Notes: a model not told the origin generated them from the sequence alone. 64,000 bases of DNA from Nocardia testacea NBRC 100365 (GCF_000308775.1 NZ_BAGJ01000011.1:62001-126000), one strand, 5' to 3'. Shown: positions 17,990 through 28,457, counted from the first letter of the stretch. Made by a program: numbers and translations.

Positions 17990-18643
17990 TCAGTGCCCGC
18001 CGGCGGAGCCCGTGGTGCTCTTGGAGAGTTCCGATTCGTAACGGGGCGCGTCTACGCCGGCGTCCACCGGCACCTGGACCAGGACGCTGCCGTTGTTCTT
18101 GAAATTGAAGGTGACGTCGTAGGTGAGGCCGGGGGTGATGTTCTGGGTGAGGCCGGTGATCTCGATGCGGGCGGGGGTGGTCTCGCCGCCCTCGGTTTTG
18201 ATCGTCTCGTCGCCGGTGTGGGTTTCCGCGCCCGCCTGCGGGGTGGAGACGACGACCGTTTCGGAGGGGGCGATCTCGAGTTTGCCGCCTTCGCTGGGGG
18301 TGATCTCGACCTTCCCGAGGTCGGTGGTGACGCCGGTGAGTTCGTCGGTGCCCACCGCGCCGGTGTTCACGATCGACAGCGCGAGCGCGGCCTTGCCGCC
18401 GGTGGTGTGGGTGGCGGTGCCGTTGCCCGGGAACACGATGTGCACATTGCGCAGGGCGATATCGCCGGCGTTGGCCGTATTGCCGTTGATGGCGGCGACC
18501 TGCGTGGCGGTCTGCGAGATCTGGCCGGCGCCGCAGCCGGACAGGATGAGCGCCGCACCGGCGGCGAGCGCGGCGGCCGCCACCATGCGGCGCCGCCGGG
18601 TCGGGACCGGGCCAGCGGCAGTCACAGCAGTCAGGGCAGTCAC
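17990..18643 (-). CDS. lpqE: LpqE-like lipoprotein
   Basis: A 217-residue lipoprotein. After MTALTAVTAAGPVPTRRRR comes a hydrophobic signal segment ending in the lipobox LSGC, and the mature part is a beta-rich domain with ALRNVHIVFPGNG and LTYDVTFNFKNNGSVLVQVPV. GTG 18643 is chosen because GGAGGACAA stands just upstream. Position next to radA and carD matches LpqE (Rv3584), whose function is unknown. A relation to extracytoplasmic copper-binding folds is possible but not shown. Confidence 0.85.
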   Translation of the reverse strand: MTALTAVTAAGPVPTRRRRMVAAAALAAGAALILSGCGAGQISQTATQVAAINGNTANAGDIALRNVHIVFPGNGTATHTTGGKAALALSIVNTGAVGTDELTGVTTDLGKVEITPSEGGKLEIAPSETVVVSTPQAGAETHTGDETIKTEGGETTPARIEITGLTQNITPGLTYDVTFNFKNNGSVLVQVPVDAGVDAPRYESELSKSTTGSAGGH

Positions 18644-18902
18644 GGGTTGTCCTCCATGTCCGAGTGGGCGCACTCCAACTAGGCACTGTAGTAGTTGGGT
18701 CGGGGCCCGGCGCGCACCGGGCGGTGTCAGGGGGGATTGCATGCTACGGGGTGTGTGATTTGTCGCACGTCACGGCGTGTCCGGTGGGTCGCGGATCGTA
18801 GTCTCGGCACCACCCCTTTGTGCGTCCTGGAACGGCGCACCGACCGGGTGTCGCGGCTGTCCCGGGGCGTCGCGCTGACCGGTAACGATCGGGCCTCCGC
18901 GA

Positions 18903-18935
18903 CCCACTTGCGCCGCCGCGCGGAGTGGGCTTTTA
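18903..18935 (+). terminator. Terminator-like hairpin upstream of carD
   Basis: CCCACT (18903-18908) pairs with AGTGGG (18924-18929), with further GC pairing inside, and is followed by CTTTTATAT. It does not follow any recognised gene on this strand. Confidence 0.45.
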
Positions 18936-19073
18936 TATGCCCTCGGAGAGTGCGTGCCCGACACCCGTTCGGGCACAACGTGATGCACACCAAACTCGTC
19001 CTGTCAAGCCCTAGTACCTGGTCGTTGTGGCCCTGACCTGCGCAGTTGATCGCGCCGTTATCGAGTCGCGTGT

Positions 19074-19595
<522 letters not shown>

Positions 19596-19597
19596 TC

Positions 19598-20311
19598 GTG
19601 CACAGAACAGACGGACCCGGCCGTGGCGCCGGTCCCGTCACCGCACTGGTTCCTGCCGCCGGTCGTGGCGTGCGCTTGGGTGCAGATGAACCCAAAGCGT
19701 TCGTCCCGATCGGCGGCATACCCATGCTCACACTGGCCGTGAAGGGGCTGGTGGCGGCCGCGGTCGTCGACGAGATCATTGTGATGGTGCCCGCCGAACA
19801 CGTCGACCGGACGGCAGCTCTCCTACCCCCCGATGCTCCGGTGCGGATCGTTCTCGGCGGCGCCGAGCGCACCGATTCGGTACGCGCCGGTCTCGCCGCC
19901 GCCGGTGATACCGCGTACTTCCTGGTGCACGACGCGGCCCGCGCGCTCACTCCGCCCGCCCTGATCGCCCGGGTGGTGGACGAGCTGCGCGCCGGTCATC
20001 CCGCGGTCGTGCCCGCACTGCCGGTGGTGGATACCGTGAAGACCGTCGATCACGGCGGGAATGTCACCGGTACACCGGATCGTGGCGCGCTGCGTGCCAT
20101 CCAGACTCCGCAGGGGTTCACCGCGCAGGCATTGCGCGCCGCGTACGCCGACGCGGGTTCGGCGACCGACGACGCCGGCCTGGTCGAGCGGCTGGGCGTC
20201 GCGGTGCGTACCGTCGCCGGCGACCCGCTGGCCTTCAAGATCACCACACCGCTCGATCTGCGCCTGGCCGAATCCCTGCTCACCGCGGATCCGGCGGTGA
20301 CGCCGTGCTGA
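19598..20311 (+). CDS. ispD: 2-C-methyl-D-erythritol 4-phosphate cytidylyltransferase
   Basis: The 237-residue protein is IspD of the non-mevalonate isoprenoid pathway, transferring CMP to methylerythritol phosphate. The nucleotide-binding start [19 protein letters not shown] and the [12 protein letters not shown] motif are intact. GTG 19598 lies two bases after the carD stop. The following ispF start overlaps its end by seven bases. Confidence 0.94.
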   Translation: MHRTDGPGRGAGPVTALVPAAGRGVRLGADEPKAFVPIGGIPMLTLAVKGLVAAAVVDEIIVMVPAEHVDRTAALLPPDAPVRIVLGGAERTDSVRAGLAAAGDTAYFLVHDAARALTPPALIARVVDELRAGHPAVVPALPVVDTVKTVDHGGNVTGTPDRGALRAIQTPQGFTAQALRAAYADAGSATDDAGLVERLGVAVRTVAGDPLAFKITTPLDLRLAESLLTADPAVTPC

Positions 20312-20826
20312 ACATGCGGGTTGGGATCGGCACCGATGTGCATCCGATCGAGCCGGGCCGTCCCTGCTGGATGGCCGGGTTGCTGTTCGACGGTGAGGAC
20401 GGTTGCGCGGGCCACTCCGACGGTGACGTCGCCGCGCACGCCCTCTGCGACGCCCTGCTGTCCGCGGCGGGCCTGGGCGACGTGGGATCGGTCTTCGGCA
20501 CCGGCCGGCCGGAATGGGCCGGAGTCTCCGGGGCGGCCATGCTGAAAGAAGTGCGGCGGCTGCTCGACGACGGCGGATACGAGGTCGTCAACGCCGCCGT
20601 CCAGGTGATCGGTAACCGGCCGCGGATCGGCCCGCGCCGCGCGGAGGCCCAGCAGGTGCTGGGTGATCTGCTGGACGCGCCCGTATCGGTTTCCGGCACG
20701 ACCAGCGACGGTCTGGGGCTCACCGGGCGCGGTGAGGGGATCGCCGCGGTCGCCACCGCGCTGCTGCACTGTCCGGGGCGGCCGAGCGGACAGTCCGGAG
20801 ACGGTGGCGAGGTGCGACCGGCATAG
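20305..20826 (+). CDS. ispF: 2-C-methyl-D-erythritol 2,4-cyclodiphosphate synthase
   Basis: About 173 residues, slightly longer than usual because of a C-terminal tail. IspF cyclises the IspE product; the metal ligands are in GTDVHP and in [13 protein letters not shown]. The GTG at 20305 overlaps ispD, and an in-frame ATG at 20314 is the alternative. It works two steps after IspD, and the two adjacent genes are the common actinobacterial arrangement. Confidence 0.94.
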   Translation: MLNMRVGIGTDVHPIEPGRPCWMAGLLFDGEDGCAGHSDGDVAAHALCDALLSAAGLGDVGSVFGTGRPEWAGVSGAAMLKEVRRLLDDGGYEVVNAAVQVIGNRPRIGPRRAEAQQVLGDLLDAPVSVSGTTSDGLGLTGRGEGIAAVATALLHCPGRPSGQSGDGGEVRPA

Positions 20827-21074
20827 GGCCCGCGAGGCCGCCCGCTCAGTCCTGTGGTCCGCGCCGGACTCGATCGGCGTCGCTGTGATCGATCCGGGTC
20901 GGTGGGCCCGCCCACCGCGACAACTGTCGAGCGTGTGCCTGCGGCGGTGGAATGCCGGAGTCGCCACGCGCGGCCGAGCCGACTGCTCGCGCAGCCGACC
21001 GCACCGCTACCCTGCCCATATCCCCCTGCACCAAATCCGAGTGCAATCCATACACGAAACTAGGATCGACTGCC

Positions 21075-22481
21075 GTGACGCTGCGCCTGTTCGACACCGA
21101 GACACGGACCCTGCGTGATTTCACGCCGCTGGTACCCGGCCACGCCTCGGTGTACCTGTGTGGGGCGACCGTGCAGGGGCTACCCCACATCGGTCATGTG
21201 CGCAGCGGAGTCGCCTTCGATATTCTGCGTCGCTGGCTGACGGCCAACGGCTCCGATGTCGCGTTCATCCGCAATGTCACCGATATCGAGGACAAGATCC
21301 TCACCAAGGCGGCCGCGGCCGGCCGGCCCTGGTGGGAATGGGCGGCGACGCACGAACGCGCCTTCGACCAGGCCTATCGGCAACTCGGCGTGCTGCCGCC
21401 CTCCGCCGAACCGCGTGCGACCGGCCATATCACCCAGATGGTCGAATTGATGCAGCGCCTGATCGACCGGGGCCACGCCTACGCCTCCGCGGGCAATGTG
21501 TATTTCGATGTCCGGAGCTACCCGGATTACGGGCATCTGTCCGGGCACCGGCTCGAAGATGTGCACCAAGGCGAGAGCGCCGGGCTCGGTAAACGAGACC
21601 CCCGTGATTTCACGCTGTGGAAAGCCGCCAAACCGGGAGAGCCGACCTGGCCGTCGCCCTGGGGTCCCGGCCGGCCCGGCTGGCATCTGGAATGCTCGGC
21701 CATGGCCGAGTTCTATCTCGGGCCGGAGTTCGATATTCATTGCGGTGGAATGGACCTGGTGTTCCCGCACCACGAGAACGAAATCGCGCAGTCCAAGGCG
21801 GCCGGGGACGGTTTCGCGCGGTACTGGCTGCACAACGGCTGGGTCACGATGGGCGGCGAGAAGATGTCGAAATCGCTCGGCAATGTGCTGTCCATTCCGA
21901 ATGTGCTGAAATCGGTCCGTGCGGTGGAATTGCGCTTCTACCTGGGTAGTGCGCACTACCGGTCGATGCTGGAATATTCGGACAAGGCGCTCAACGACGC
22001 CGCCCAGTCCTATCAGCGGATCGAAGCGTTCGTGCAGCGAGTGGCCGAACGCGGCGGGGATATTCCGATGGGTAAATGGACAGACGGATTCGCTGCCGCG
22101 CTCGACGACGATCTCGGCGTGCCGAAGGCACTCGCCGAGATCCATCACGGCGTGCACGAGGGCAACCGCGCCCTGGACGCGGGCGTGCTCGACACCGCCC
22201 GCGAACACGCCGGGCAGATCCGGGCCATGCTCGATGTCCTCGGCGTGGACCCCCTTGATCCGCACTGGCACGGCGCCGCCGATCATTCGGCCGCCGACGC
22301 CGCCCTGGACGTGCTGGTGGGCGCCGAACTGGAACGGCGGCAGCGGGCCCGGGCCGCCAAGGACTGGGCGACCGCCGACGCCGTCCGCGACCGGCTGCAG
22401 GCGGCCGGAATCGAAGTAACCGATACACCCAACGGTGCCGAATGGTCGCTGGGCGCACCTATCCCTGGAAAGGCGGGCTGA
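21075..22481 (+). CDS. cysS: Cysteine--tRNA ligase
   Basis: A 468-residue class I synthetase that charges tRNA-Cys. The HIGH motif is [10 protein letters not shown], the KMSKS motif is exact ([11 protein letters not shown]), and the zinc ligands include the Cys in LCGATVQ and in [11 protein letters not shown] 21075 ([16 protein letters not shown]) is the family start. About 248 bases without a gene lie upstream and show no leader peptide or T-box. Its stop overlaps the rlmB start (TGATG). Confidence 0.95.
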   Translation: MTLRLFDTETRTLRDFTPLVPGHASVYLCGATVQGLPHIGHVRSGVAFDILRRWLTANGSDVAFIRNVTDIEDKILTKAAAAGRPWWEWAATHERAFDQAYRQLGVLPPSAEPRATGHITQMVELMQRLIDRGHAYASAGNVYFDVRSYPDYGHLSGHRLEDVHQGESAGLGKRDPRDFTLWKAAKPGEPTWPSPWGPGRPGWHLECSAMAEFYLGPEFDIHCGGMDLVFPHHENEIAQSKAAGDGFARYWLHNGWVTMGGEKMSKSLGNVLSIPNVLKSVRAVELRFYLGSAHYRSMLEYSDKALNDAAQSYQRIEAFVQRVAERGGDIPMGKWTDGFAAALDDDLGVPKALAEIHHGVHEGNRALDAGVLDTAREHAGQIRAMLDVLGVDPLDPHWHGAADHSAADAALDVLVGAELERRQRARAAKDWATADAVRDRLQAAGIEVTDTPNGAEWSLGAPIPGKAG

Positions 22482-23449
22482 TGGCCGGCAATTCACAACG
22501 TCGCGGTGCGATCCGTAAAGGCGGCACCAAGAAGGGGGCTGTCGTCGGATCCGGCGGGCAGCGCCGCCGCGGGCTGGAGGGCCGCGGGCCGACACCGCCG
22601 GCCGAACAGCGCACGAAACATCCCGCGGCGCGTCGCTCGGCGGCGAAAGCCAAAGCCGCGCAGAACAATCCGCCCGGTCGCGGCCGGCCGGCCGGGCGGC
22701 GCAGCGAGGACGGCCCCGAACTGGTGCTCGGCCGCAATCCCGTGGTGGAGTGTCTGCGGGCCGGCGTGCCGGCCAGCGCACTGTATGTGGCGGTGGGTAC
22801 CGAGAACGACGAGCGGCTCACCGAGAGCGTCCGTCTCGCCGCCGATACCGGAATCTCCATTCTCGAGGTGCCGCGCACCGATCTGGACCGGATGAGCTCC
22901 AACGGTCTGCACCAGGGCCTGGCGCTACAGGTGCCGCCCTACCGGTACGCCCACCCCGACGATCTGTTGGCCCGGGCGAAGGAATCCGCCGAGCCGGCGC
23001 TGCTGGTGGCGCTGGACAATATCTCCGATCCGCGCAACCTCGGCGCCGTCGTCCGCTCCGTCGCGGCCTTCGGCGGTCACGGTGTGGTGATCCCGCAGCG
23101 CCGCAGTGCCAGCGTCACCGCTGTCGCGTGGCGTACCAGCGCCGGCGCCGCCGCCCGGCTGCCGGTCGCTCGCGCCACCAATCTCACTCGCACTCTGAAG
23201 GATTGGGCCGCCACCGGTGTCCAGATCGTGGGTCTGGACGCCGGCGGCGATCTGTCCCTCGACGATTTCGACGCCACCGCGCCGACGGTGATCGTCGTCG
23301 GATCGGAGGGCAAGGGGTTGTCCCGGCTGGTCCGGGAGACCTGCGATGCGGTCCTGAGTATCCCGATGGCGGGTCCGGTGGAATCGCTGAACGCTTCCGT
23401 CGCCGCGGGCGTGGTGCTGGCCGAAACCGCCCGGCAACGCCGCGCCTGA
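22481..23449 (+). CDS. rlmB: 23S rRNA (guanosine-2'-O-)-methyltransferase RlmB-like (SpoU family)
   Basis: A 322-residue protein. The N-terminal about 75 residues are basic and disordered. The SpoU substrate-binding domain ([15 protein letters not shown]) and the knotted SPOUT methyltransferase domain follow. The three SpoU motifs are visible: [35 protein letters not shown] and [18 protein letters not shown]. It methylates the 2'-hydroxyl of a 23S rRNA guanosine. ATG 22481 shares a base with the cysS stop, as in mycobacteria. Confidence 0.92.
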   Translation: MAGNSQRRGAIRKGGTKKGAVVGSGGQRRRGLEGRGPTPPAEQRTKHPAARRSAAKAKAAQNNPPGRGRPAGRRSEDGPELVLGRNPVVECLRAGVPASALYVAVGTENDERLTESVRLAADTGISILEVPRTDLDRMSSNGLHQGLALQVPPYRYAHPDDLLARAKESAEPALLVALDNISDPRNLGAVVRSVAAFGGHGVVIPQRRSASVTAVAWRTSAGAAARLPVARATNLTRTLKDWAATGVQIVGLDAGGDLSLDDFDATAPTVIVVGSEGKGLSRLVRETCDAVLSIPMAGPVESLNASVAAGVVLAETARQRRA

Positions 23450-23601
23450 ACGCCCCGCCCCGTCCGGCCCGGTCGACGGGCCGGCGGCCGCCGCCGCGAC
23501 GCGGCGATCGGGCGTGTCGCGGCGGCGGTCAGCGCGCGGTTCGGGAGTGAATCCGCCGCGCCCGGACCGCAAATCCGGGACAGCACCGTAGAATTCGTCA
23601 T

Positions 23602-23877
23602 GTGGTGATACCCAATGCGCCCATCGGTAAGCCGGTAGAGCACCCGCATGCGACAGCGGTGCTGTTCCTCGGTGCGCTCAGCGTGCTGTGTTGCGGGCTG
23701 ACCGGGCCGGTGGCCTGGGCACTGGGCAAACGCGCACTCGATCAGATCGAGGAGTCCGGTGGCGCGTACGGTGGCCACACGCAGGTCGTCGTCGGCTTCA
23801 TCCTGGGCGTGATCGGCACCGTCCTCATGATCGTGATGGCGGTGCTGTTCCTGGTGGTACTGCTCGGCGGCGGCTGA
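23602..23877 (+). CDS. DUF4190-type small membrane protein
   Basis: A 91-residue protein with two membrane helices (about 17-38 and 61-88). The linking motif GPVAWALGKRALDQIEESGGAYGGH is typical of DUF4190. Starts at GTG 23602 or GTG 23605. Function unknown. It converges on the enoyl-CoA hydratase gene with five bases between the stops. Confidence 0.8.
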   Translation: MVIPNAPIGKPVEHPHATAVLFLGALSVLCCGLTGPVAWALGKRALDQIEESGGAYGGHTQVVVGFILGVIGTVLMIVMAVLFLVVLLGGG

Positions 23878-23882
23878 ACGTA

Positions 23883-24692
23883 TCAGTCCAGGCTCTGCTG
23901 CCCGGACCATTTCGTGCGCGCCCAGCTCGGCCATTCGTCATTGATCGAGCCGGACCACGAGGGCTGGCGACGCTCCCGGAAGGCCGCCATCGCCTCGCCG
24001 GCATCCCGGCCCTCGGCGATGTGCTCGTTCAGATCGCCCTCCAGCCGCGCGACCACATCGGGTTCCAGCCCGACCCCCTCCCACAGCAGCCGTTTGGACA
24101 GCGCGGCGCTCAAGGGGGCCGAACCCCCCGCGATATCGTGGGCCACCGCCATCGCGGTCGGCACCACCTCCGCCGCCGGCAGGCAGGCATTGGCCAGGCC
24201 CATGGCCCGGGCTTCCGCCCCGTCGAAGGTACGGCCGGTGAGCAGGATATCGGCGGCATTGGCCAGCCCGGCCAGCCGCGGCAGCGTCCAGTGCGCATAA
24301 CCGTCGGCCAGTACTCCGCGCCGGACCTGGCTCAGCGCGTAGACCGCGTCGTCGGCCATGTAGCGCAGATCGCACTGCAACGCCAGCGCCAGCCCGGCCC
24401 CCACGGCGTGCCCGTTGACCGCCGCGATCACCGGCTTACGTACCCGGAACGGCGGTGGATCGATACTCGCGCTCACCTCGCCCACCCGGTCGGAGAGATC
24501 GGCGCCCGCACAGAAAGCGGGCGGGGTACCGGTGATCACCACGACCCGGATGGCGTCCTCGGCGTCGCACCGCTTCAGCGCTGCACCCAGCGCCTCGGTC
24601 ATGGCAGGGTTGAACGCGTTCTGTTTCGCCGGCCGATTCAACGTGAGGACGGCGATGCCCGCTGAGACATCGACGAGCAATTCCGAACTCAT
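23883..24692 (-). CDS. Enoyl-CoA hydratase/isomerase family protein
   Basis: A 269-residue crotonase-fold protein. The oxyanion-hole segments are PAFCAGADLS and AVNGHAVGAGLALALQCDLR. The general acid/base Glu position of classical hydratases appears replaced (RRGVLADGYAHWTLPRLAG), so it may be an isomerase, a ligand-adapted hydratase or a side-chain-degrading family member. The ATG at 24692 is clear. The upstream region is G-rich and followed by the repeat pair R3/R4. It is not obviously linked to the cholesterol genes. Confidence 0.8.
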   Translation of the reverse strand: MSSELLVDVSAGIAVLTLNRPAKQNAFNPAMTEALGAALKRCDAEDAIRVVVITGTPPAFCAGADLSDRVGEVSASIDPPPFRVRKPVIAAVNGHAVGAGLALALQCDLRYMADDAVYALSQVRRGVLADGYAHWTLPRLAGLANAADILLTGRTFDGAEARAMGLANACLPAAEVVPTAMAVAHDIAGGSAPLSAALSKRLLWEGVGLEPDVVARLEGDLNEHIAEGRDAGEAMAAFRERRQPSWSGSINDEWPSWARTKWSGQQSLD

Positions 24693-24733
24693 GGCTCGGA
24701 TGGTAGCTGGGTTTATGGCGCGGCGGCGCGCGC

Positions 24734-24761
24734 GGGGGTTGGGGGGTGTGGGGTGGAAGGG
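24734..24761 (+). other. Potential G-quadruplex
   Basis: Four G-runs of 5, 6, 4 and 3 with loops TT, TGT and TGGAA lie 42-69 bases upstream of the minus-strand enoyl-CoA hydratase start, on its template strand. Confidence 0.5.
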
Positions 24762-24866
24762 TGGAAGGCGGGAGTCGCGGGCTTGCTGTTGGAGGCGCTG
24801 AGTTCGGGGCGCCGGCCGCGGGATCGAGGGGTGGGCTGGTTCGTGAGGGTGGGGGTGGGCTGGTTC

Positions 24867-25032
24867 GTGAAGGTGCTGTGTTTTTTGGCGGCGCCTGCGG
24901 CGCCGCGGGGTTGAGGCCCCCTTGGTCTCGCCGTTTCGGCCTCGAGACTTGCGCTTCGCGCGGGCGCTTTCGAGGCCGAAACGGCGAGACGGGCCTCAAC
25001 CCTTTCAGGTGTCTCGTAAAACTCGACGCATG
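24867..25032 (+). repeat. Palindromic repeat copy R3
   Basis: Same orientation as R1. The start AAGGTGCTGTGTTTTTT is followed by the small hairpin GCGGCGCC-TGC-GGCGCCGC. The outer stem is 24908-24919 with 24991-25002, and the inner 21-bp stem is 24925-24945 with 24970-24990. The right end is GTGTCTCGTAAAACTCGACG. A 24-base direct repeat (GGGCTGGTTCGTGA at about 24833 and 24857) precedes it. The wider region 24693-25364 contains no gene. Confidence 0.9.
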
Positions 25033-25189
25033 CGGGTTGCGTGAGCCTTCGAGGTCTGGGTCGGAGGTCGACTCGACCGCTCGGGTCGGTTTGCGGTGAC
25101 GTCGGCATGGCGAGGTCCGGGTCGGATGTCGACTCGACCGCCCCGGCCGACCTGGCGTCTGATCGCGTTCACGAACAGCAGCGCTTTCT

Positions 25190-25345
25190 CGGTGCCGAGT
25201 TCGGCGAGGCCCACAAAGGGTCGAGGCCCGTCCCGCCGTTCAGGCCTCGAAAGCGCCCGCAAGTCTCGAGGCCTGAACGGCGGGACCTCCGGGGGCCTCG
25301 ACCCCGCGGCGCCGGAGGCGCCGCAAATAAACACAGCGCCCCCGA
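25190..25345 (-). repeat. Palindromic repeat copy R4, inverted relative to R3
   Basis: The outer stem is 25218-25229 with 25293-25304, and the inner 21-bp stem is 25230-25250 with 25266-25286, of the GTCCCGCCGTTCAGG type as in R1. The apical loop is only 15 bases (25251-25265), missing exactly nine bases that form the tip hairpin in the other copies. The small hairpin has loop TCC. R3 and R4 are head to head with about 160 bases between. Confidence 0.9.
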
Positions 25346-25364
25346 CGAGCAGGCGCACCGAAAA

Positions 25365-26534
25365 TTATCGGAGGACTTTGCGGCTGATCGCGTATTTGTG
25401 GACCTCGGTGGGGCCGTCGTAGAGGCGGAAGGGGCGCATATCGCGGAAGATCATCTCGACCACCGTCTCGTCGCTTACGCCGATGCCGCCCAGGATCTGG
25501 ACGCAGCGGTCGGCGACCTTGAACAGTTCCTCGGAGACGAACGATTTGGCCATCGAACTCTCGTGGCGGGCCTTCTCTCCCTGATCCATGAGCCAGCAGG
25601 TGTGCCAGATGGTCAGCCGGCACTGGTGCAACGCGATCTCGTTGTCGGCGATCATGAAGGAGACGCCCTGGTGTTCGCCGAGGGTTTTTCCGAAGGCGGT
25701 GCGGGTCTTGGCGTGGTCGATGGCAATGCTCTGGGCGCGTTCGGCGGCGCCGAGCCAGCGCATGCAGTGGGTGAGGCGGGCGGGGGCCAGGCGGAGCTGG
25801 GCGTAGCGCAGGGCCTGCCCGGCTTCGCCGAGCAGCGCCGACTTCGGCAGGGTGAGGTTGTCGAAGCGGACCACGCAGTGCCCGGCCACGTAGTTGCGGT
25901 CCATGGTGTTCATGGTGCGTTCGATGACGATGCCGGGCTGGTCGCCGTCGGTGAGGAAGAGGGTGGGGCCGGCGGGGAGGTGCGGGTTGTCGCCGAGCAA
26001 CGCCATGATGATCCAGGTCTTGGCGCCGTTGGCGCCCGTGATCAGCCATTTGCGGCCTTCGATGACGAAGTTCTCGCCGTCGAAGGTGGCGGTGGTGGCG
26101 AGCTGGCCGGGATCGGAGCCGGCGCCGTCGGGTTCGGTCATGGCGAACACCGAGCGCTGGTGCCCGTCGACGACCGGCCGCAGGTAGCGCTCGGTCTGCT
26201 CCGGGTTCGCGATCTTGGATAACAGGAACATATTGCCCTCGTCGGGGGCGGCGCAGTTCATGGCGACCGGACCCAGGGTCGACCAGCCGGCGGCTTCGTA
26301 GAGCACGGCCTGCTCCACATGGGTGAGGCCGCGGCCGCCGAGGGCGGTGGGTGCCTGGATGGTCAGCAGCTTCTCGGCACGGGCGAGTTCCACGAGTTCC
26401 TGGCGGAGTTCGTCGGTGGGGCCGTGGGAGGTGAGCCGTGGGTCGCGCTCGTAGGGCACGATCTTGTCTGCGACGAATGCGCGGACCCGGTCACGTTCGG
26501 CGGCGAGCTCGGCGGGAATCGTGAAGTCGATCAT
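25365..26534 (-). CDS. Acyl-CoA dehydrogenase family protein
   Basis: A 389-residue flavoprotein that should desaturate an acyl-CoA at the alpha-beta position. The FAD/substrate strand VFAMTEPDGAGSDP and the C-terminal QILGGIGVSDETVVEMIFRDMRPFRLYDGPTEVHK motif are typical. The C-terminus resembles the long-branched FadE group (ACAD11-like). The ATG at 26534 is clear. No KstR box is seen upstream. The repeat R4 ends 20 bases after its stop. Confidence 0.88.
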   Translation of the reverse strand: MIDFTIPAELAAERDRVRAFVADKIVPYERDPRLTSHGPTDELRQELVELARAEKLLTIQAPTALGGRGLTHVEQAVLYEAAGWSTLGPVAMNCAAPDEGNMFLLSKIANPEQTERYLRPVVDGHQRSVFAMTEPDGAGSDPGQLATTATFDGENFVIEGRKWLITGANGAKTWIIMALLGDNPHLPAGPTLFLTDGDQPGIVIERTMNTMDRNYVAGHCVVRFDNLTLPKSALLGEAGQALRYAQLRLAPARLTHCMRWLGAAERAQSIAIDHAKTRTAFGKTLGEHQGVSFMIADNEIALHQCRLTIWHTCWLMDQGEKARHESSMAKSFVSEELFKVADRCVQILGGIGVSDETVVEMIFRDMRPFRLYDGPTEVHKYAISRKVLR

Positions 26535-26615
26535 GTGGTCACCTTCGTCCGGGGGCGTTGAGCACGAGCATACGAAACTTCGCTGCCCAGACTGAAGGCA
26601 CCTGCCCGCAGGTGT

Positions 26616-27482
26616 TCAGCGCACTCGGGCGACCTGTCGTTGCCGCGCTCCGATCACCCGGCAGACCAGGTAGATCACGAACGAGATCGTGGTGACGAAG
26701 GTGGAGACCGGCGCGCCCGGCGCCAGCGACAGCAGGATGCCGCCCACCGCGGCGATCTCGGCGAAGATCACCGCCAGCACGGTGGCCCGCACCGGGTCGG
26801 CGGTCAGCTGCGCCGCCGCGGCCGCCGGGGTGATCAGCAGGGCGAGCACCAAGAGGGCGCCGACGATCTGGACTCCGAAGGCCGCGGTGATCCCGAGCAT
26901 CACCGCGAAAAGAATGGACAGCGCCCGCACCGGTACACCCCGGGCCACCGCGACCTCCGGGTCGGTGCTGGCGAAAAGCAGCGGGCGGTACACCACGGCC
27001 AGTACGGCGAGCACCGCGGCGGTGCAGGTGGCCAGCAGCGTCAGCCCACCGAAACCGACACTCACGACCTGTCCGGTCAGCAGCGAGAATTTCGACCCCG
27101 CGCGTTCGGGACCGAGCCACAGGAACAGCACCGACAGGCCGAGCCCGAACGACAGCACCACCGCGATCACCGAATCGCGTTCCCTGGCCCGGGTGCCGAG
27201 CACCCCGAAGAGTACGGCGGCCACCACCGAACCGGCGATCGCCCCGAGCCCGACCCCCGCGCCGACCAGCAGCGCGGCGGCCGCACCGGTCAGCGAGAGT
27301 TCGCTGGTGCCGTGGACCGCGAACGACATCTGCCGGCTGATGATCAGCGGGCCGATGACCCCGGCGAGCAGGCCGAGCAGTGCCGCCGCGATAACGGCCT
27401 GCTGTACGAAGTCGTAGCCGAGCAGATGTGCGGTTGTCTGGATGTCGAAGACCTCACCCAGCACCTCGGAGAGTTTGTCCAT
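26616..27482 (-). CDS. Zinc-type ABC transporter permease (ZnuB family)
   Basis: A 288-residue membrane protein with eight to nine helices of the ABC-3 family. The HGTSELSLTGAAAALLVG segment and the VQIVGALLVLALLITPAAAA segment are typical of metal permeases. It is the last gene of a three-gene operon; its ATG directly abuts the stop of the ATPase gene. The Zur-like box ahead of the operon favours zinc as the substrate. Confidence 0.9.
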   Translation of the reverse strand: MDKLSEVLGEVFDIQTTAHLLGYDFVQQAVIAAALLGLLAGVIGPLIISRQMSFAVHGTSELSLTGAAAALLVGAGVGLGAIAGSVVAAVLFGVLGTRARERDSVIAVVLSFGLGLSVLFLWLGPERAGSKFSLLTGQVVSVGFGGLTLLATCTAAVLAVLAVVYRPLLFASTDPEVAVARGVPVRALSILFAVMLGITAAFGVQIVGALLVLALLITPAAAAAQLTADPVRATVLAVIFAEIAAVGGILLSLAPGAPVSTFVTTISFVIYLVCRVIGARQRQVARVR

Positions 27483-28457
27483 CTATCCGTTCGCCTGTCC
27501 CGATCGCTGGGTGAGTTCGGCCAGGGGGTCACCGGCGTGCGGGGTTCCCGGCTCGCCGTGGCAGTGTGCACCGGCCGTGCCGAGGGCGTCCATGGTGTCG
27601 CCGGTGCCGACCACGACGAGCCGGCCCCGGACCCGCAGCACGTCGACCTCGGTCTGGTACAGCTCCGAGAGGACCGCGGAGGTCATGACCTCGTCCGGGG
27701 TGCCGATCCGGAATTTCCCGCCGACCAGGTAGAGAACGCGGTCCACCAGCGGCAGGATCGGGTTGATCTCGTGGGTGACGAACAGTACCGAGGTGCCGTG
27801 CCGGCGCCGCCGGGCATCGATCAGCCCGGAGACCAGCTGCTGACTGGCCAGGTCGAGACTCAGCAGTGGTTCGTCGCAGAGCAGAACCGCGGGGTCGCCG
27901 ACCAGCGCCTGCGCCACCCGCAACCGCTGCTGTTCGCCGCCGGACATGCTCTCCAGCGGGGCCTTGGCGAACCTCTCCGCCCCGACATCGGCGATCGCGG
28001 CGGCGACCTTGCGGCGGCGCTCGGCGCGCGCCCGCAGGCCCAGGCCCCAGCGGTGTCCGTCCACGCCGAGGCCGACGAGATCCACACCGCGCAATTGCAC
28101 GCCCGCGTCGATGGTGCGCTGCTGCGGGATGTAACCGATATCCGGGTGGCCGGCGCGCGGCGCGGCGCCGGCGATCCGGGCACTGCCCGAGCTCAGGGCG
28201 AGCTGGCCCAGCAGTACCCGGAGCAGAGATGTCTTTCCGGAGCCGTTGGGCCCGAGGACCGCGATGAACTCGCCCCGGGCGACGCTGAGGTCCAGCTCCC
28301 GCCACAGGACGCGGTCGCCGAATGTCAGGGTGGCCGATTCGAGCCGTACGGCGGGTTCCGGCGTGGGCCGAGTGGAGTCGTCGAAGCGCTCGGCCGCGAC
28401 GCTGCCGTCACCGGCCGTCGTGGCACGGTGCGCTGTCGAGGCGATATCGCTGCTCAT
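27483..28457 (-). CDS. Zinc-type ABC transporter ATPase
   Basis: A 324-residue ABC ATPase. Walker A is GPNGSGKTS, the signature is MSGGEQQRLRVAQALV, Walker B is VLLCDEPLLSLD, and the H-loop is FVTHEINPI. The first about 35 residues and the last about 60 extend beyond the usual domain. The tail carries a His-Cys-His cluster (GAHCHGEPGTPHAG) that may bind metal. It lies between the binding-protein and permease genes. Confidence 0.9.
   Translation of the reverse strand: MSSDIASTAHRATTAGDGSVAAERFDDSTRPTPEPAVRLESATLTFGDRVLWRELDLSVARGEFIAVLGPNGSGKTSLLRVLLGQLALSSGSARIAGAAPRAGHPDIGYIPQQRTIDAGVQLRGVDLVGLGVDGHRWGLGLRARAERRRKVAAAIADVGAERFAKAPLESMSGGEQQRLRVAQALVGDPAVLLCDEPLLSLDLASQQLVSGLIDARRRRHGTSVLFVTHEINPILPLVDRVLYLVGGKFRIGTPDEVMTSAVLSELYQTEVDVLRVRGRLVVVGTGDTMDALGTAGAHCHGEPGTPHAGDPLAELTQRSGQANG

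Noticed and set aside
20827..21074. T-box or Cys leader upstream of cysS
   Set aside because: No T-box core and no Cys-rich short frame are seen in the 248 bases.
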